A stretch of 64,000 bases of DNA from Candidatus Saccharicenans sp. (lineage in GTDB: Bacteria; Acidobacteriota; Aminicenantia; Aminicenantales; Saccharicenantaceae). Position numbers and translations under genes: made by a program. The notes under the pieces are model-generated. The model made no database searches. It had not been told where the DNA came from and was given only the letters and a program-made list of their open reading frames with translations. Shown here piece after piece: positions 25,773-34,265 of the stretch; position 1 is the first letter of the stretch, and every line of letters begins with the position of its first letter. The stretch covers positions 155,574-219,573 of the forward strand of contig JANLFU010000004.1 in the NCBI GenBank assembly GCA_024653215.1, in the 5' to 3' direction.

Positions 25773-26413
25773 TGGCCGCCGGCAAGACAGGAAAGACTGC
25801 GGGTCAGCCTGAAAAGGGCAGGCCGGCCGGGCCCGGCGGCTCCGGTTTTCTTCCCGGTACCGAAACTTCTCCCCAGGTGGTGATTTCTGCCGGCCTGCTG
25901 AAGATCTTCGGGGTGGGCACCCTGATCATCGGCGACAGCGGGGTGGGCAAGAGCGAGAGCTCGCTGGAACTCATCGCCCGCGGTCATAAATTTGTCTCCG
26001 ATGACGTGGTGGAAATTTTCCGGGACGAAAAAGGCCTGCTCCACGGCCGCTCTCCCCGGCTGACCAGGAATTTCATGGAAATCAGGGGGCTGGGCATCAT
26101 CAACATCAAGGAGATTTTTGGGGCCCGGGCCATCCTGGAGGAAACCCCGATCGACCTGGTCATCAGGCTCAAGAAGTGGAGCAAGAAAATGGAAATTGAC
26201 CGGCTCGGTCTCAAGTTTCCTGAGGACTTTAGGCTGGCCGGGATGACCGTTCCCCAGTTGCATATCCCGGTGGCCCCCGGTCGGAATATCGCCACCCTGA
26301 TCGAGGTGGCCTGCCGGGTGTTTCTCCTGAGAAAAAAAGGATACGAAGCCGCCCAGGACATAGTCCGGCGGCTGGACAGGAAACTGGCCAGGAAAAATGA
26401 AAAATCATCGTAA
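25772..26413 (+). CDS. hprK: HPr kinase/phosphorylase, catalytic domain only
   Basis: A bifunctional enzyme that phosphorylates and dephosphorylates Ser46 of HPr. The catalytic core is intact: Walker A GDSGVGKSES at about residues 54-63, the HprK signature EIRGLGIIN near residue 107, and the K3-loop-like PVAPGRN near 168. The protein has only 213 residues against about 310 in classical enzymes. The whole N-terminal domain is replaced by some 33 Gly/Pro/Lys-rich residues, a form also known from alphaproteobacteria. Neighbouring HPr has both His15 and Ser46, so the substrate is in the same operon. Confidence 0.93.
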   Translation: MAAGKTGKTAGQPEKGRPAGPGGSGFLPGTETSPQVVISAGLLKIFGVGTLIIGDSGVGKSESSLELIARGHKFVSDDVVEIFRDEKGLLHGRSPRLTRNFMEIRGLGIINIKEIFGARAILEETPIDLVIRLKKWSKKMEIDRLGLKFPEDFRLAGMTVPQLHIPVAPGRNIATLIEVACRVFLLRKKGYEAAQDIVRRLDRKLARKNEKSS

Positions 26414-27260
26414 GGGTACTGACTTTATCGTGGTCACCGGTCTGTCCGGGTCCGGCAAGACCGTGGTCAGCCGGTTTCTGGAGGACATGGGTTATTATTG
26501 CGTCGATAACCTGCCGGCCAAGCTGATCCCGGAGCTGGTTGACCTGTGGCTCAGGAAAAAGGTGGAAATAGACCGGATGGCCCTGGTGGTGGACATCCGT
26601 GAGCCCAGGTTCCTGGCCGAGTTCCCGGATATTGTCAGGCAGCTCAAGGTCAAGCCCTTTCTTATCTTCCTGGAAGCCACGGATGAAGCCCTGGTCAAGA
26701 GGTTCAGCGAAAGCCGCCGGCCGCATCCCCTGGCCAGGAACAAGTCGGTTCTATCCGGGGTCAGGCTGGAGAGAAGAAAACTGGCCCATATCAGGGATAT
26801 GGCCGATGAGGTGATAGACACCACCGGCCTGACCATTTCCCAGCTCAAGGAGCAGGTTTTCGACCGGATATTGAGGAAAAAGCAGCGTCACCTTCAGGTC
26901 TTCGTGATCAGCTTTGGCTACAAGTATGGTTTGCCTCTTGATTCCGACCTGGTGTTTGACACCAGGTTTCTGCCCAATCCTTATTACCTGGACAACCTGC
27001 GCCAGCTCGATGGCCGCAGCCAGAAGGTCCGGGACTTCGTCCTGAACTCGGATGAAACCAGGGCTTTCCTGACCAGGCTCTACGATTTCGTCGATTACCT
27101 CCTGCCCGGGTTCCTGAAGGAGGGCAAGAGCAGCCTGACCATTTCGGTGGGTTGCACCGGCGGCCGGCACCGCTCGGTGGTCATCGCCGAAGCCCTCAAG
27201 GCTCACCTGAAGGCCAGGAAACTGGCCGTAAAAATAATTCACCGGGATATTTATAAGTAA
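26397..27260 (+). CDS. rapZ: RapZ/YvcJ-family nucleotide-binding adaptor
   Basis: A 287-residue P-loop protein. In Escherichia coli it senses glucosamine 6-phosphate and hands a small RNA to RNase E; in other bacteria it has less defined regulatory roles. It shows Walker A GLSGSGKTV near residue 15, DNLPAKLIPEL, the Walker-B-like LVVDIRE and the C-terminal GCTGGRHRSV that binds the ligand. The start overlaps hprK by 17 bp. The PTS gene neighbourhood is typical. The RNA partners cannot be inferred here. Confidence 0.94.
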   Translation: MKNHRKGTDFIVVTGLSGSGKTVVSRFLEDMGYYCVDNLPAKLIPELVDLWLRKKVEIDRMALVVDIREPRFLAEFPDIVRQLKVKPFLIFLEATDEALVKRFSESRRPHPLARNKSVLSGVRLERRKLAHIRDMADEVIDTTGLTISQLKEQVFDRILRKKQRHLQVFVISFGYKYGLPLDSDLVFDTRFLPNPYYLDNLRQLDGRSQKVRDFVLNSDETRAFLTRLYDFVDYLLPGFLKEGKSSLTISVGCTGGRHRSVVIAEALKAHLKARKLAVKIIHRDIYK

Positions 27261-27307
27261 GGCCGAATCGGTTAAAATATACAGGAAAATTTTTCCGGGC
27301 GGTGTGC

Positions 27308-27715
27308 ATGATCGGCGGAGTCATAGTATCTCACGGGCGACTGGCCGAAGAGCTGCTCAATGCTCTGACCATAATCCTGGGCGAGGCCCCGAACATCGAA
27401 CCCATTTCCATAGGCTGGTATGACGACGTGGAAGAATCAAAGAAGAAGATCAGCCAGAGCCTGAAGAAGGTCGACCAGAAAAACGGGGTGATCATCTTCA
27501 CCGACATGTTCGGCGGCACTCCCTCCAACCTGAGCTTCAGCTTCCTGGCCGAGAACAAGATTGAAATCATAACCGGGGTCAACCTGCCGATGTTGATCAA
27601 GTTCGTTTCCCTGCAGCGGAGCAACAACCTCAAGGACGTGGCCAAGAAGGTGGCCGAGCAGGGCAAGAAAAACATTCACCTGGCCAGCGCGCTGCTCAGT
27701 TCCAGGTCAAAGTAA
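27308..27715 (+). CDS. Mannose-family PTS EIIA domain protein
   Basis: A stand-alone EIIA(Man)-fold protein, 135 residues from the ATG at 27308 (a GTG two codons upstream is possible). The phospho-acceptor is His9 in VSHGRLAEEL, and TDMFGGTPSN near residue 63 is the family's active-site loop. No EIIB, EIIC or EIID gene is nearby, so it is probably a second regulatory output of HPr. This EIIA sits between rapZ and ptsH in several non-enteric bacteria. Confidence 0.92.
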   Translation: MIGGVIVSHGRLAEELLNALTIILGEAPNIEPISIGWYDDVEESKKKISQSLKKVDQKNGVIIFTDMFGGTPSNLSFSFLAENKIEIITGVNLPMLIKFVSLQRSNNLKDVAKKVAEQGKKNIHLASALLSSRSK

Positions 27716-27727
27716 AATCGAACGGCC

Positions 27728-27997
27728 ATGATTGAAAAGAAAATTGTCATAAAAAATAAACTGGGCCTGCACGCCAGGGCAGCCGTCAAGTTCGTCAACC
27801 TGGCCAACCGTTACAGTGCCTCGGTTAAAATCATCAAGGACAGCAATGAGGTGGACGGCAAGAGCATCCTGGGTATTCTGACCCTGGCCGCTTCCCAGGG
27901 AACCCCGATCAAGCTGGTGGTAAACGGCCGCGATGAGGCCCAGGCCATGAAGGCCCTGTGCGAACTCATTAACAACAAGTTTGGCGAAGAAGAGTAG
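27728..27997 (+). CDS. ptsH: Phosphocarrier protein HPr
   Basis: An 89-residue carrier that takes phosphate from enzyme I at His15 (GLHARAA) and passes it to EIIA proteins. The regulatory site Ser46 is present (GKSILGIL), matching the HprK encoded two genes upstream of its immediate neighbour. Length is normal. The stop is 1 nt before the ptsI ATG. Confidence 0.97.
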   Translation: MIEKKIVIKNKLGLHARAAVKFVNLANRYSASVKIIKDSNEVDGKSILGILTLAASQGTPIKLVVNGRDEAQAMKALCELINNKFGEEE

Positions 27998-27998
27998 T

Positions 27999-29765
27999 AT
28001 GGAAATTATCAGGCTGCGCGGTCTGGGAGTCTCCCCCGGAATTGCCATGGGGGAAGCCTCGCTGTCTGAACGCGTGGTTTTTACCTCCCGGCGGGAACCC
28101 ATCGGCGAGCGCCAGGTGGAAGAGGAGCTCAAAAGGCTGCAGCGGGCCCTGGACCGGACCAGGCAGGAGCTCACCGAGCTCAAGGAGCACGTCCGGGAAA
28201 GAATCGGGGACGAGCAGGCCTTCATATTTGACGCCCACCTGATGATGCTCGACGACCAGATGCTCCTGAGCAGCCTGGAAAAAATCATTAGGGAAGAGAA
28301 GGTCAGGACGGAATGGGCCATTTCCCGGGTCAATACCCACTTTGAGACTCTTTTCGATTCCCTGAGCGACGAGTATTTCCAGCAGAGGAAGACCGACCTG
28401 TCGGATGTCCTGGCCAGAATCTACCGCAACCTGGAAAGGAAAAGGGACAAAAAAGAGGACTCGGATAAGCCAACCATACTGGTGGCTCATGAACTCCTGC
28501 CATCAGAGGTGGCTCTGAGCATCAGCCGCAAGAAGATCATCGGGATGGCCCTGGACATGGGCGGCCAGACCTCGCACACGGCCATCCTGGCCAGGTCCCT
28601 GGGCATCCCGGCCGTGGTGGGCCTGCACGATATCAGCCTTCAGGTAAAGAGTGGGGATTTTATCATCGTGGACGGGACCGACGGCGAGGTCATCATCAAC
28701 CCCACCCCGGCCGTCAGGAGAGAGTTCCAGAGCAAGAAGGAACGATACGAGGTCTACCAGCGGGAGCTGAAGAAGATCGCCAGGCTCAAGCCGGAGACCC
28801 TGGACGGGGCCAGGTTCAAACCCCTGGCCAACATCGAACTGCCCGAAGAAGTGGAAGCCGCCTTTTCTTACGGGGCCGAGGGAATCGGGCTGTTCCGTTC
28901 GGAATTTATATACCTGCAGCGACCCAGCCTGCCCTCGGAGGAAGACCACCTGGCCATCTACCAGAAGATGGCCAGCAGCACTCACCCCCGGCCGGTCTAC
29001 ATCAGGACCATTGATATAGGCGGGGAGAAGAGCCTGCCCCAGCTCAACATCGAAAAGGAACCCAACCCGGCCCTGGGCCTGCGGGCCATCCGCTTTTCCC
29101 TGAAAAACCGGGAGCTGTTTCGCACCCAGATCCGGGCCATCCTCAAGGCCAGCGCCAGGAAAAACGTCAGGTTGATGGTGCCCATGATCACCGAGGTGGA
29201 GGAGGTCATCGAGTTAAAGCGCATCGTCGAAGAGCTGAAGGCCGAACTGAAAGAAAAGAAAGTGCCCTTTGACGAGAACATTCCCATCGGGGTGATGATC
29301 GAGGTCCCGGCCGCGGCCGTGCTGATTGAGAGTATCATCAAGGAAGTTGATTATGTCAGCATCGGTACCAACGACTTGATCCAGTACTACCTGGCGGTCG
29401 ACCGTGGCAACGAATCGGTTTCCTATCTCTTCAAGCCTCACCACCCGGCCGTGCTCAGGTTGCTGGACCAGGTCATCAAGGTCGTTAACCGTGAGGGCAA
29501 GGAAGTGACAGTGTGCGGCGAGATGGCCGCCGACCCGCTGTCGGCCATCATGCTGCTGGGCATGGGACTGAGAACTTTCAGCATGAACCCGATTTTTATT
29601 CCCAAGGTCAAGAAAGCCCTCAGGGCAGTTGAATTAAAAACCGCGGAAGAGGCGGTGGCCGAGGCCCTGAAACTGAAAACGGCCAGGGAAATAGAAGAAT
29701 TCATGATAGAGGCAATTTTGCGCCGGCATCCTGAGGCTTTTCTGATGAGCCAGATTATAAGCTGA
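27999..29765 (+). CDS. ptsI: PTS enzyme I (phosphoenolpyruvate-protein phosphotransferase)
   Basis: Starts the phosphorelay by taking phosphate from phosphoenolpyruvate; 588 residues from the ATG at 27999 (a TTG upstream inside ptsH is less likely). The active His is in GGQTSHTAIL near residue 192, and the PEP-binding signature IGTNDLIQYYLAVDRGN is near 455, with GEMA following. It has no N-terminal GAF domain, so it is a conventional EI rather than a PtsP-type EI(Ntr). It ends 4 bp from the convergent cupin gene. Confidence 0.97.
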   Translation: MEIIRLRGLGVSPGIAMGEASLSERVVFTSRREPIGERQVEEELKRLQRALDRTRQELTELKEHVRERIGDEQAFIFDAHLMMLDDQMLLSSLEKIIREEKVRTEWAISRVNTHFETLFDSLSDEYFQQRKTDLSDVLARIYRNLERKRDKKEDSDKPTILVAHELLPSEVALSISRKKIIGMALDMGGQTSHTAILARSLGIPAVVGLHDISLQVKSGDFIIVDGTDGEVIINPTPAVRREFQSKKERYEVYQRELKKIARLKPETLDGARFKPLANIELPEEVEAAFSYGAEGIGLFRSEFIYLQRPSLPSEEDHLAIYQKMASSTHPRPVYIRTIDIGGEKSLPQLNIEKEPNPALGLRAIRFSLKNRELFRTQIRAILKASARKNVRLMVPMITEVEEVIELKRIVEELKAELKEKKVPFDENIPIGVMIEVPAAAVLIESIIKEVDYVSIGTNDLIQYYLAVDRGNESVSYLFKPHHPAVLRLLDQVIKVVNREGKEVTVCGEMAADPLSAIMLLGMGLRTFSMNPIFIPKVKKALRAVELKTAEEAVAEALKLKTAREIEEFMIEAILRRHPEAFLMSQIIS

Positions 29766-29769
29766 TTTT

Positions 29770-30147
29770 CTAATCCCGGCCGTAAACGTCTTCCAGCCGG
29801 ACGATGTCATCCTCGCCGGAATCTCCCAGCCACAGTTCCATCACCCGGGCCGGAAGTGGTCCAACACCCTTCAGGCGGTGGGGAGTCCCGGCTGGAATGA
29901 ATATTTCTTCTCCCGGTTGCGGTTGCCAGGTCTTTTCCCCGAGGGTTATTTCCAGTCCCGGGTCCAGAACCACCCAGTATTCGCTGCGCTTCCGGTGGTA
30001 TTGAAGGGACAGCAGCCCCCCGGGATTTACGGTGATTATTTTCAGGCTGGAGGCCAGCTCATGGGGATAGCTGCGAAACTTCCCCCACGGCCTGTTTTCC
30101 TCGTAGATAAGCTCGCTTATCTTTTCGGACCCTGGAATCTCAGCCAC
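29770..30147 (-). CDS. Single-domain cupin, mannose-6-phosphate isomerase type II-like
   Basis: A 125-residue cupin resembling the C-terminal isomerase domain of bifunctional ManC/AlgA enzymes. It has ENRPWGKFRSYPH, the metal-ligand motif LQYHRKRSEYWVVL, and PGEEIFIPAGTPHRL. As a lone domain it could be a phosphosugar isomerase or a related sugar-nucleotide enzyme. The start is GTG with GGAGG upstream; no better ATG is in frame. It is the last gene of the pal-cpoB-ssb run. Its 3' end nearly touches the convergent ptsI. Confidence 0.8.
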   Translation of the reverse strand: MAEIPGSEKISELIYEENRPWGKFRSYPHELASSLKIITVNPGGLLSLQYHRKRSEYWVVLDPGLEITLGEKTWQPQPGEEIFIPAGTPHRLKGVGPLPARVMELWLGDSGEDDIVRLEDVYGRD

Positions 30148-30173
30148 GACATGCCTCCGGTCAGGCGGTAAAA

Positions 30174-30647
30174 CTAAAAGGGAATTTCGTCATCCCCTTC
30201 GGTCGATGGCGTCTCCTCGGGGAATTCCTCTGTGGCCGGCTCAGAAATTTCAGGGAAGTCCTCAGCGGTACCGGCCTCGACCTGGGCCTCGGCCTGGGGC
30301 GGCACTCTCTTACCGAGGAGAACGATGTTAACCGCTTCCACCTCGGTGCTGTTGCGGCGATTGCCGTCGCGGTCTTCCCAGGAACGCCAGCGCAGCCGGC
30401 CCTCGACCATGACCTGTCTTCCGGTCTCCAGGAACCGGTCGCAGAACTCGGCCAGCGGTCCCCAGGCCACGATGCGATGATACTCGGTCCGATCCGTGGC
30501 CTGCCTGGTCTCACGGTTGTAAATCTGCTCGTTGGTGGCCACCTGAAACCTGGCCACGGCCCGGCCTGAAGGTATATGCCGGATTTCGGGTTTTTTTACC
30601 AGATTTCCCACCAGGATGACTTTGTTGAAACTGTTTCTATCTCTCAT
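30174..30647 (-). CDS. ssb: Single-stranded DNA-binding protein
   Basis: A 157-residue tetrameric SSB that protects single-stranded DNA and recruits repair and replication proteins. The OB fold is seen in FNKVILVGNLVKKPEIRH and the DRTEYHRIVAWGPLAEF stretch. A disordered Glu/Pro-rich tail ends with the protein-interaction tip DDEIPF. The ATG overlaps the cpoB-side stop arrangement (ATGA), so it is co-translated with the Tol-Pal genes. That unusual setting may tie ssb level to envelope-gene transcription. Confidence 0.96.
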   Translation of the reverse strand: MRDRNSFNKVILVGNLVKKPEIRHIPSGRAVARFQVATNEQIYNRETRQATDRTEYHRIVAWGPLAEFCDRFLETGRQVMVEGRLRWRSWEDRDGNRRNSTEVEAVNIVLLGKRVPPQAEAQVEAGTAEDFPEISEPATEEFPEETPSTEGDDEIPF

Positions 30648-31492
30648 TTGTTCCCCAGTTCGTTGATTTTTTGCTGGGCCAGGCGCGCTTCTTCCTGCGT
30701 CGGGTACTTGGCCACCAGCAGCTTGAAGGTGGCCAGGGCCTCGTCCTTCCGGCCCAGCTGGACCAGGCTCATACCCTTCTTCAGGTAAGCGGCGGGAACC
30801 TTGTCTCCGGCCGGGTAGCTGATCAGAAGCTCGTTAAAGGCGTCGATGGCCTGCTGGTACTGTTCCTGGCTGTAGTGGCACTCGCCGATCCAGTACAGGG
30901 CGTTGTCGGATAGGGGAGTGTTCGGGTACTGTTGCAGAAAGAGCTTGAAGCTGTCGATGGCCAGGGAATAGTTGCCCTTCAGGTAGTCGCCGTAAGCGTT
31001 GTTGTACATTTCCTGGGCCGGGATGTTGACCGTGGCCGGCTTCTTAGTTTCAGCCGGTTGGGGCTCTGTCTTTCCGGCCTGGGGTTTTGCGGTTTTTCCG
31101 GTCTTTTCATCGACCCTGGCCGGCGGGGTCAGGTTCTGGATGGCCTGCAGGATGTCGTTCAGGATGGCCGTCTGGAACTGGACCTCTTCCAGCTTGCTGT
31201 TCAGGAGCTGGAACTGAACCGGGATGTTCCGGAAGTCTTCCTTGAGTGCCACCTGCTCGGCCTGGGTTTTTCTTATGAGATCCCCGAGGAGCTTGACCTG
31301 GTCTTTTAGTTCCTGCAGGTCGGCCTGGTTCTTCTTGAGCAGGGTGCTGAGTTCCTGGACCTGCAGCTTGAGGGCCTGGATGTCCTCATACATCAACTCG
31401 TAAGTCTTCTTGGTCTGGCCGGCGGCCGGGGACAGCAAGCCCAGCCCCAGGCCAAAGACAAGAAAAAGACACAGTCTTGAATTTTTTAACAA
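30644..31492 (-). CDS. cpoB: Tol-Pal accessory protein CpoB/YbgF-like
   Basis: A 282-residue periplasmic protein with a signal peptide, a coiled-coil N-terminal trimerisation region (residues 28-110) and three TPR repeats at the C-terminus (from about residue 155; ALYWIGECHYSQEQYQQAI is typical). CpoB links peptidoglycan synthesis to Tol-Pal constriction during division. It starts with TTG one nucleotide after the pal stop. It belongs to the pal promoter unit together with ssb. Confidence 0.92.
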   Translation of the reverse strand: MLKNSRLCLFLVFGLGLGLLSPAAGQTKKTYELMYEDIQALKLQVQELSTLLKKNQADLQELKDQVKLLGDLIRKTQAEQVALKEDFRNIPVQFQLLNSKLEEVQFQTAILNDILQAIQNLTPPARVDEKTGKTAKPQAGKTEPQPAETKKPATVNIPAQEMYNNAYGDYLKGNYSLAIDSFKLFLQQYPNTPLSDNALYWIGECHYSQEQYQQAIDAFNELLISYPAGDKVPAAYLKKGMSLVQLGRKDEALATFKLLVAKYPTQEEARLAQQKINELGNK

Positions 31493-31493
31493 T

Positions 31494-32045
31494 TTATTTC
31501 CCGATTATCAGGAATTGAGCTCTCCTGTTCTTGGCCCAGGCGGTCTCGTCATGACCCGGGTCCAGGGGCTGGCTCTTGCCGTAGGATATGATTCTTATTC
31601 TGTCAGCGGAAATACCGAGGCTCACCAGGTAATCCATGGTGCTCTTGGCTCTCTTCTCGCCCAGGGCCAGGTTGTACTCCTCGGTGCCTCTCTCATCGCA
31701 GTGGCCTTCGACCAGGATCTTGACCGTGGGGTATTTTTTCAGCCAGGAGGCGTTGGCTTCCAGGACCGGAACGGCATCGGGCCTGATATTGTACCTGTCG
31801 TAGTCGAAATGGATCATGGCCAGCGGTTTTTCCTGGTTGATCTCTTCCAGGGTCTTCTTCAGGAAGATTTCTTCTTCGGTCAGGACCGGTTCCTTGATGG
31901 CCGGTTCTTCAACCTTTTCCACCTTCGGCTGTTCCTGGGCCTGCGGTGGCGGCGGGGGCGGGACTTCCTTGGCCTTCTTCTTGCAGGAAGCTGCAAAGGA
32001 CAGTACCAGGATTACGGTCAGGAAAAGAACCAGAAATTTTTTCAT
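31494..32045 (-). CDS. pal: Peptidoglycan-associated lipoprotein Pal
   Basis: A 183-residue outer-membrane lipoprotein that binds peptidoglycan and TolB. The signal peptide ends in the lipobox FAASC. A Lys/Pro-rich linker follows, including a run of six prolines, then an OmpA-like domain (about residues 75-183) with the peptidoglycan-binding pattern VEGHCDERGTEEYNLALGEK and NRRAQF. AGGAGG lies 6 nt before the ATG. A consensus-like promoter and a 5' hairpin precede it. Confidence 0.97.
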   Translation of the reverse strand: MKKFLVLFLTVILVLSFAASCKKKAKEVPPPPPPQAQEQPKVEKVEEPAIKEPVLTEEEIFLKKTLEEINQEKPLAMIHFDYDRYNIRPDAVPVLEANASWLKKYPTVKILVEGHCDERGTEEYNLALGEKRAKSTMDYLVSLGISADRIRIISYGKSQPLDPGHDETAWAKNRRAQFLIIGK

Positions 32046-32064
32046 AACTCCTCCTCATCTGGTG

Positions 32065-32093
32065 GTGGCTCGCAAGTCAGAGCTCAGAGCCAC
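32065..32093 (-). promoter_or_regulatory. Hairpin at the 5' end of the pal leader
   Basis: In the minus-strand RNA GTGGCTC (32093-32087) and GAGCCAC (32071-32065) form a perfect 7-bp stem with a 15-nt loop. It begins within a few bases of the predicted transcript start and leaves the AGGAGG site free. The layout resembles 5' stem-loops that stabilise abundant envelope mRNAs. Confidence 0.5.
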
Positions 32094-32097
32094 TCAA

Positions 32098-32126
32098 TTT
32101 ATACAATGAAGATTTCAGGCTGTCAA
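32098..32126 (-). promoter_or_regulatory. pal promoter
   Basis: Minus strand: TTGACA (32126-32121), a 17-nt spacer and TATAAA (32103-32098). The expected leader to the pal ATG is about 46 nt. It allows pal-cpoB-ssb-cupin to be expressed apart from tolQRAB. Confidence 0.65.
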
Positions 32127-32139
32127 CAGAATAACCGGC

Positions 32140-33426
32140 TCAGTTGGTCCAGTTGGCCAGCTTGTTTTCTCCCTGGGAGGTCAGGCAGCGCAGGTTGCTG
32201 GCGTCGTAATCCACAGAATAGACCTGAATACTGCCCGACATGTTGGAAGAGAAAATGATGTGGCGTCCGTCGGGTGACCAGCTGGGGGATTCGTTCCGGG
32301 CCCTGGTCTCGGTGAGCTTGGTGATCTTATTGGTCTTGAGGTTCAGGATGTAAATATCAAAAAAGTTGTCCACCCGGGAGACAAAGGCGATTCTTTCGCC
32401 GTCGGGCGACCAGGCCGGGGCATCCAGGTAGTTTCCGCCGAAACTGACCTTGCGGACATTGCCCCCTTCCGCGTCCATGATGTAGATCTGCGGTGTTCCC
32501 GTTCGGTCCGAAGTGAAGGCAATTTCGCGGCCGGTCGGCGACCAGCTGGGAGCAGTGTCTATGGCGCTGTTAAAGGTTATTCTCCGGGCGTTGCTACCGT
32601 CGGCCCCGGCCACGTATATTTCGGAATTCCCGTCCCTGGTGGAACAAAAAGCCAGCTTCTTGCCATCGGGCGAAAAAGCCCCTGAGAAATTAGTGCCTTT
32701 GGTTGAGACCGGAACCAGCTTGCCCTCGTATGGATAAAGAATGTAAAGATCTGGATTCCCGGCCCGGTAGGAGGTAAAGACGATGGCCCGCTGGTCGGGC
32801 GACCAGGCCGGCATGTAATCACGCCACTTGTTGAAGGTCAGCCGGGTCTGGTTGGCCCCGTCGTAATCCATCATGTACAGTTCGTCGTTTCCGTCGCGGT
32901 TGGAGACAAAAACTATCTTGGTGGTGAAGTAGGGCTTTTCGCCGTAGAGCTTCATCAGCTCGTCGGCCACCCGGTGCGCCACCAGCCGGAAAACGCCCGG
33001 GTCCGCCTGGTATCTTTTGCCCAGGATCATTTTTTCGCTTTTTACATCGTAGATTTTGACCTCGAAGATGACCCGGTTCTGGGACTGGCTGACCTCGCCC
33101 ACGACCAGGATCCTGGCCTGGATGGATTCCCAGTCCTTGAAGAATATTTCTTTAGGATTCAACGGTCGGATGTAGTTCAGGTGCTCCCGCGGCACCAGGG
33201 AAAATACCCGGCTGTAGTTAAGGTCGTCGGCGAGAACCCGGTGGATGGTCTCGGCCGCTTCCCGGGCTTCGGCTGATGAGGCATCGGTAACGAATGGCGG
33301 CAGGGCCAGAGAGATGGCCGGGACGCCCTCCCTGATGGTCAGGACGATTTCCTGCTGGGAGAACAGGCTCAATCCGCCGGCAGTCAGGATGATAAAACAC
33401 AGGATCCAGGTGGCTGATTTTTTCAT
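32140..33426 (-). CDS. tolB: Tol-Pal translocation protein TolB
   Basis: A 428-residue periplasmic protein that shuttles between TolA and Pal. It has a signal peptide, an alpha/beta N-terminal domain (about 25-150) and a six-bladed beta-propeller built of repeated SPDGxxIAFxSxRDGxxxIY units; WSPDG or its variants occur six times. It overlaps tolA by 4 bp. Length and domain order match the family. Confidence 0.97.
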   Translation of the reverse strand: MKKSATWILCFIILTAGGLSLFSQQEIVLTIREGVPAISLALPPFVTDASSAEAREAAETIHRVLADDLNYSRVFSLVPREHLNYIRPLNPKEIFFKDWESIQARILVVGEVSQSQNRVIFEVKIYDVKSEKMILGKRYQADPGVFRLVAHRVADELMKLYGEKPYFTTKIVFVSNRDGNDELYMMDYDGANQTRLTFNKWRDYMPAWSPDQRAIVFTSYRAGNPDLYILYPYEGKLVPVSTKGTNFSGAFSPDGKKLAFCSTRDGNSEIYVAGADGSNARRITFNSAIDTAPSWSPTGREIAFTSDRTGTPQIYIMDAEGGNVRKVSFGGNYLDAPAWSPDGERIAFVSRVDNFFDIYILNLKTNKITKLTETRARNESPSWSPDGRHIIFSSNMSGSIQVYSVDYDASNLRCLTSQGENKLANWTN

Positions 33427-34265
33427 TTGCTCCGCTCGAAAATAAGATGCACGACCAGGTAGTCGCTCTCAAAGTCCCTCGGGAGAGGCGGGAAAGGAGC
33501 GGCCAGCTCCACCGCCCTCCTGGCCGTCAGGTCCAGGGCCGGAAGCTCCGAGGGCTGTTCTATCTTCAGGTCGGCGACCTGCCCGTTGCGCAGAATCTTA
33601 AAATAGATCACCGACTGATATTCTCCGCTGTAATCAAGATGGCTGGTGGCTGTAAACCAGTTAGAGGAGACCCGGTCTATTATGATCTGGAGATAGTAAG
33701 TGAACGGGAAGGACGAGGTCCCCAGCGGGTCGCCATAACCGCCGCCGAAACCACCCGGTCCTTCACCAACTCCGATTCTGAGCCCGGAGCCACCACCGCC
33801 ACCCCCTCCGGTTCCCGTGCCGCCAGTTTGCCCGGTTTCTGAACCGCTGGACGCCGCCGTCTGGGTACCGGGTTGAGGGGCGGAAATTTCAGTCTTTTTG
33901 GCCGGGGCCGGTTTCTTGCTGGTGGGCCTGGCTTTTTCGACCGGGTGCCGCAGGGATGATTCGCTGCTGGCCTGGGTTTTCTGGGGAACCGTCAGTTCTT
34001 TCATGGTTTCCTTCTGGGCCACCGGGGCCGGTTGAGCCGGTTTTCCGCCGCCTGGTCCGGACCCGGAGCCGCTGCCTCCTCCGCCCCCGCCTCCTCCGGG
34101 CAGGCCGACAAAATTCAGGTTGACATAATGAACCATTCCAGGTTTCTTGGGTCCGGCCAGCTGATTGGAAAGTCCAATCAGCGCAAACAGTATTATATGA
34201 AAGAAAACCGACAGGATAACAGCTCTCTTGAAGGAACTGCTCATGGCCAGAGAGGGTTTCATCAA
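33423..34265 (-). CDS. tolA: TolA/TonB-like energy transducer with glycine-rich middle
   Basis: A 280-residue inner-membrane protein with one N-terminal transmembrane helix (about residues 13-33), an extended periplasmic region and a C-terminal TonB/TolA-type domain (about 190-280) that should reach TolB-Pal. The gene order between tolR and tolB argues for TolA. Instead of the long alpha-helical domain II of enteric TolA, the middle is two glycine-rich stretches (near residues 55-75 and 145-180) around a Lys/Pro/Ala linker. Confidence 0.87.
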   Translation of the reverse strand: MMKPSLAMSSSFKRAVILSVFFHIILFALIGLSNQLAGPKKPGMVHYVNLNFVGLPGGGGGGGGSGSGSGPGGGKPAQPAPVAQKETMKELTVPQKTQASSESSLRHPVEKARPTSKKPAPAKKTEISAPQPGTQTAASSGSETGQTGGTGTGGGGGGGSGLRIGVGEGPGGFGGGYGDPLGTSSFPFTYYLQIIIDRVSSNWFTATSHLDYSGEYQSVIYFKILRNGQVADLKIEQPSELPALDLTARRAVELAAPFPPLPRDFESDYLVVHLIFERSK

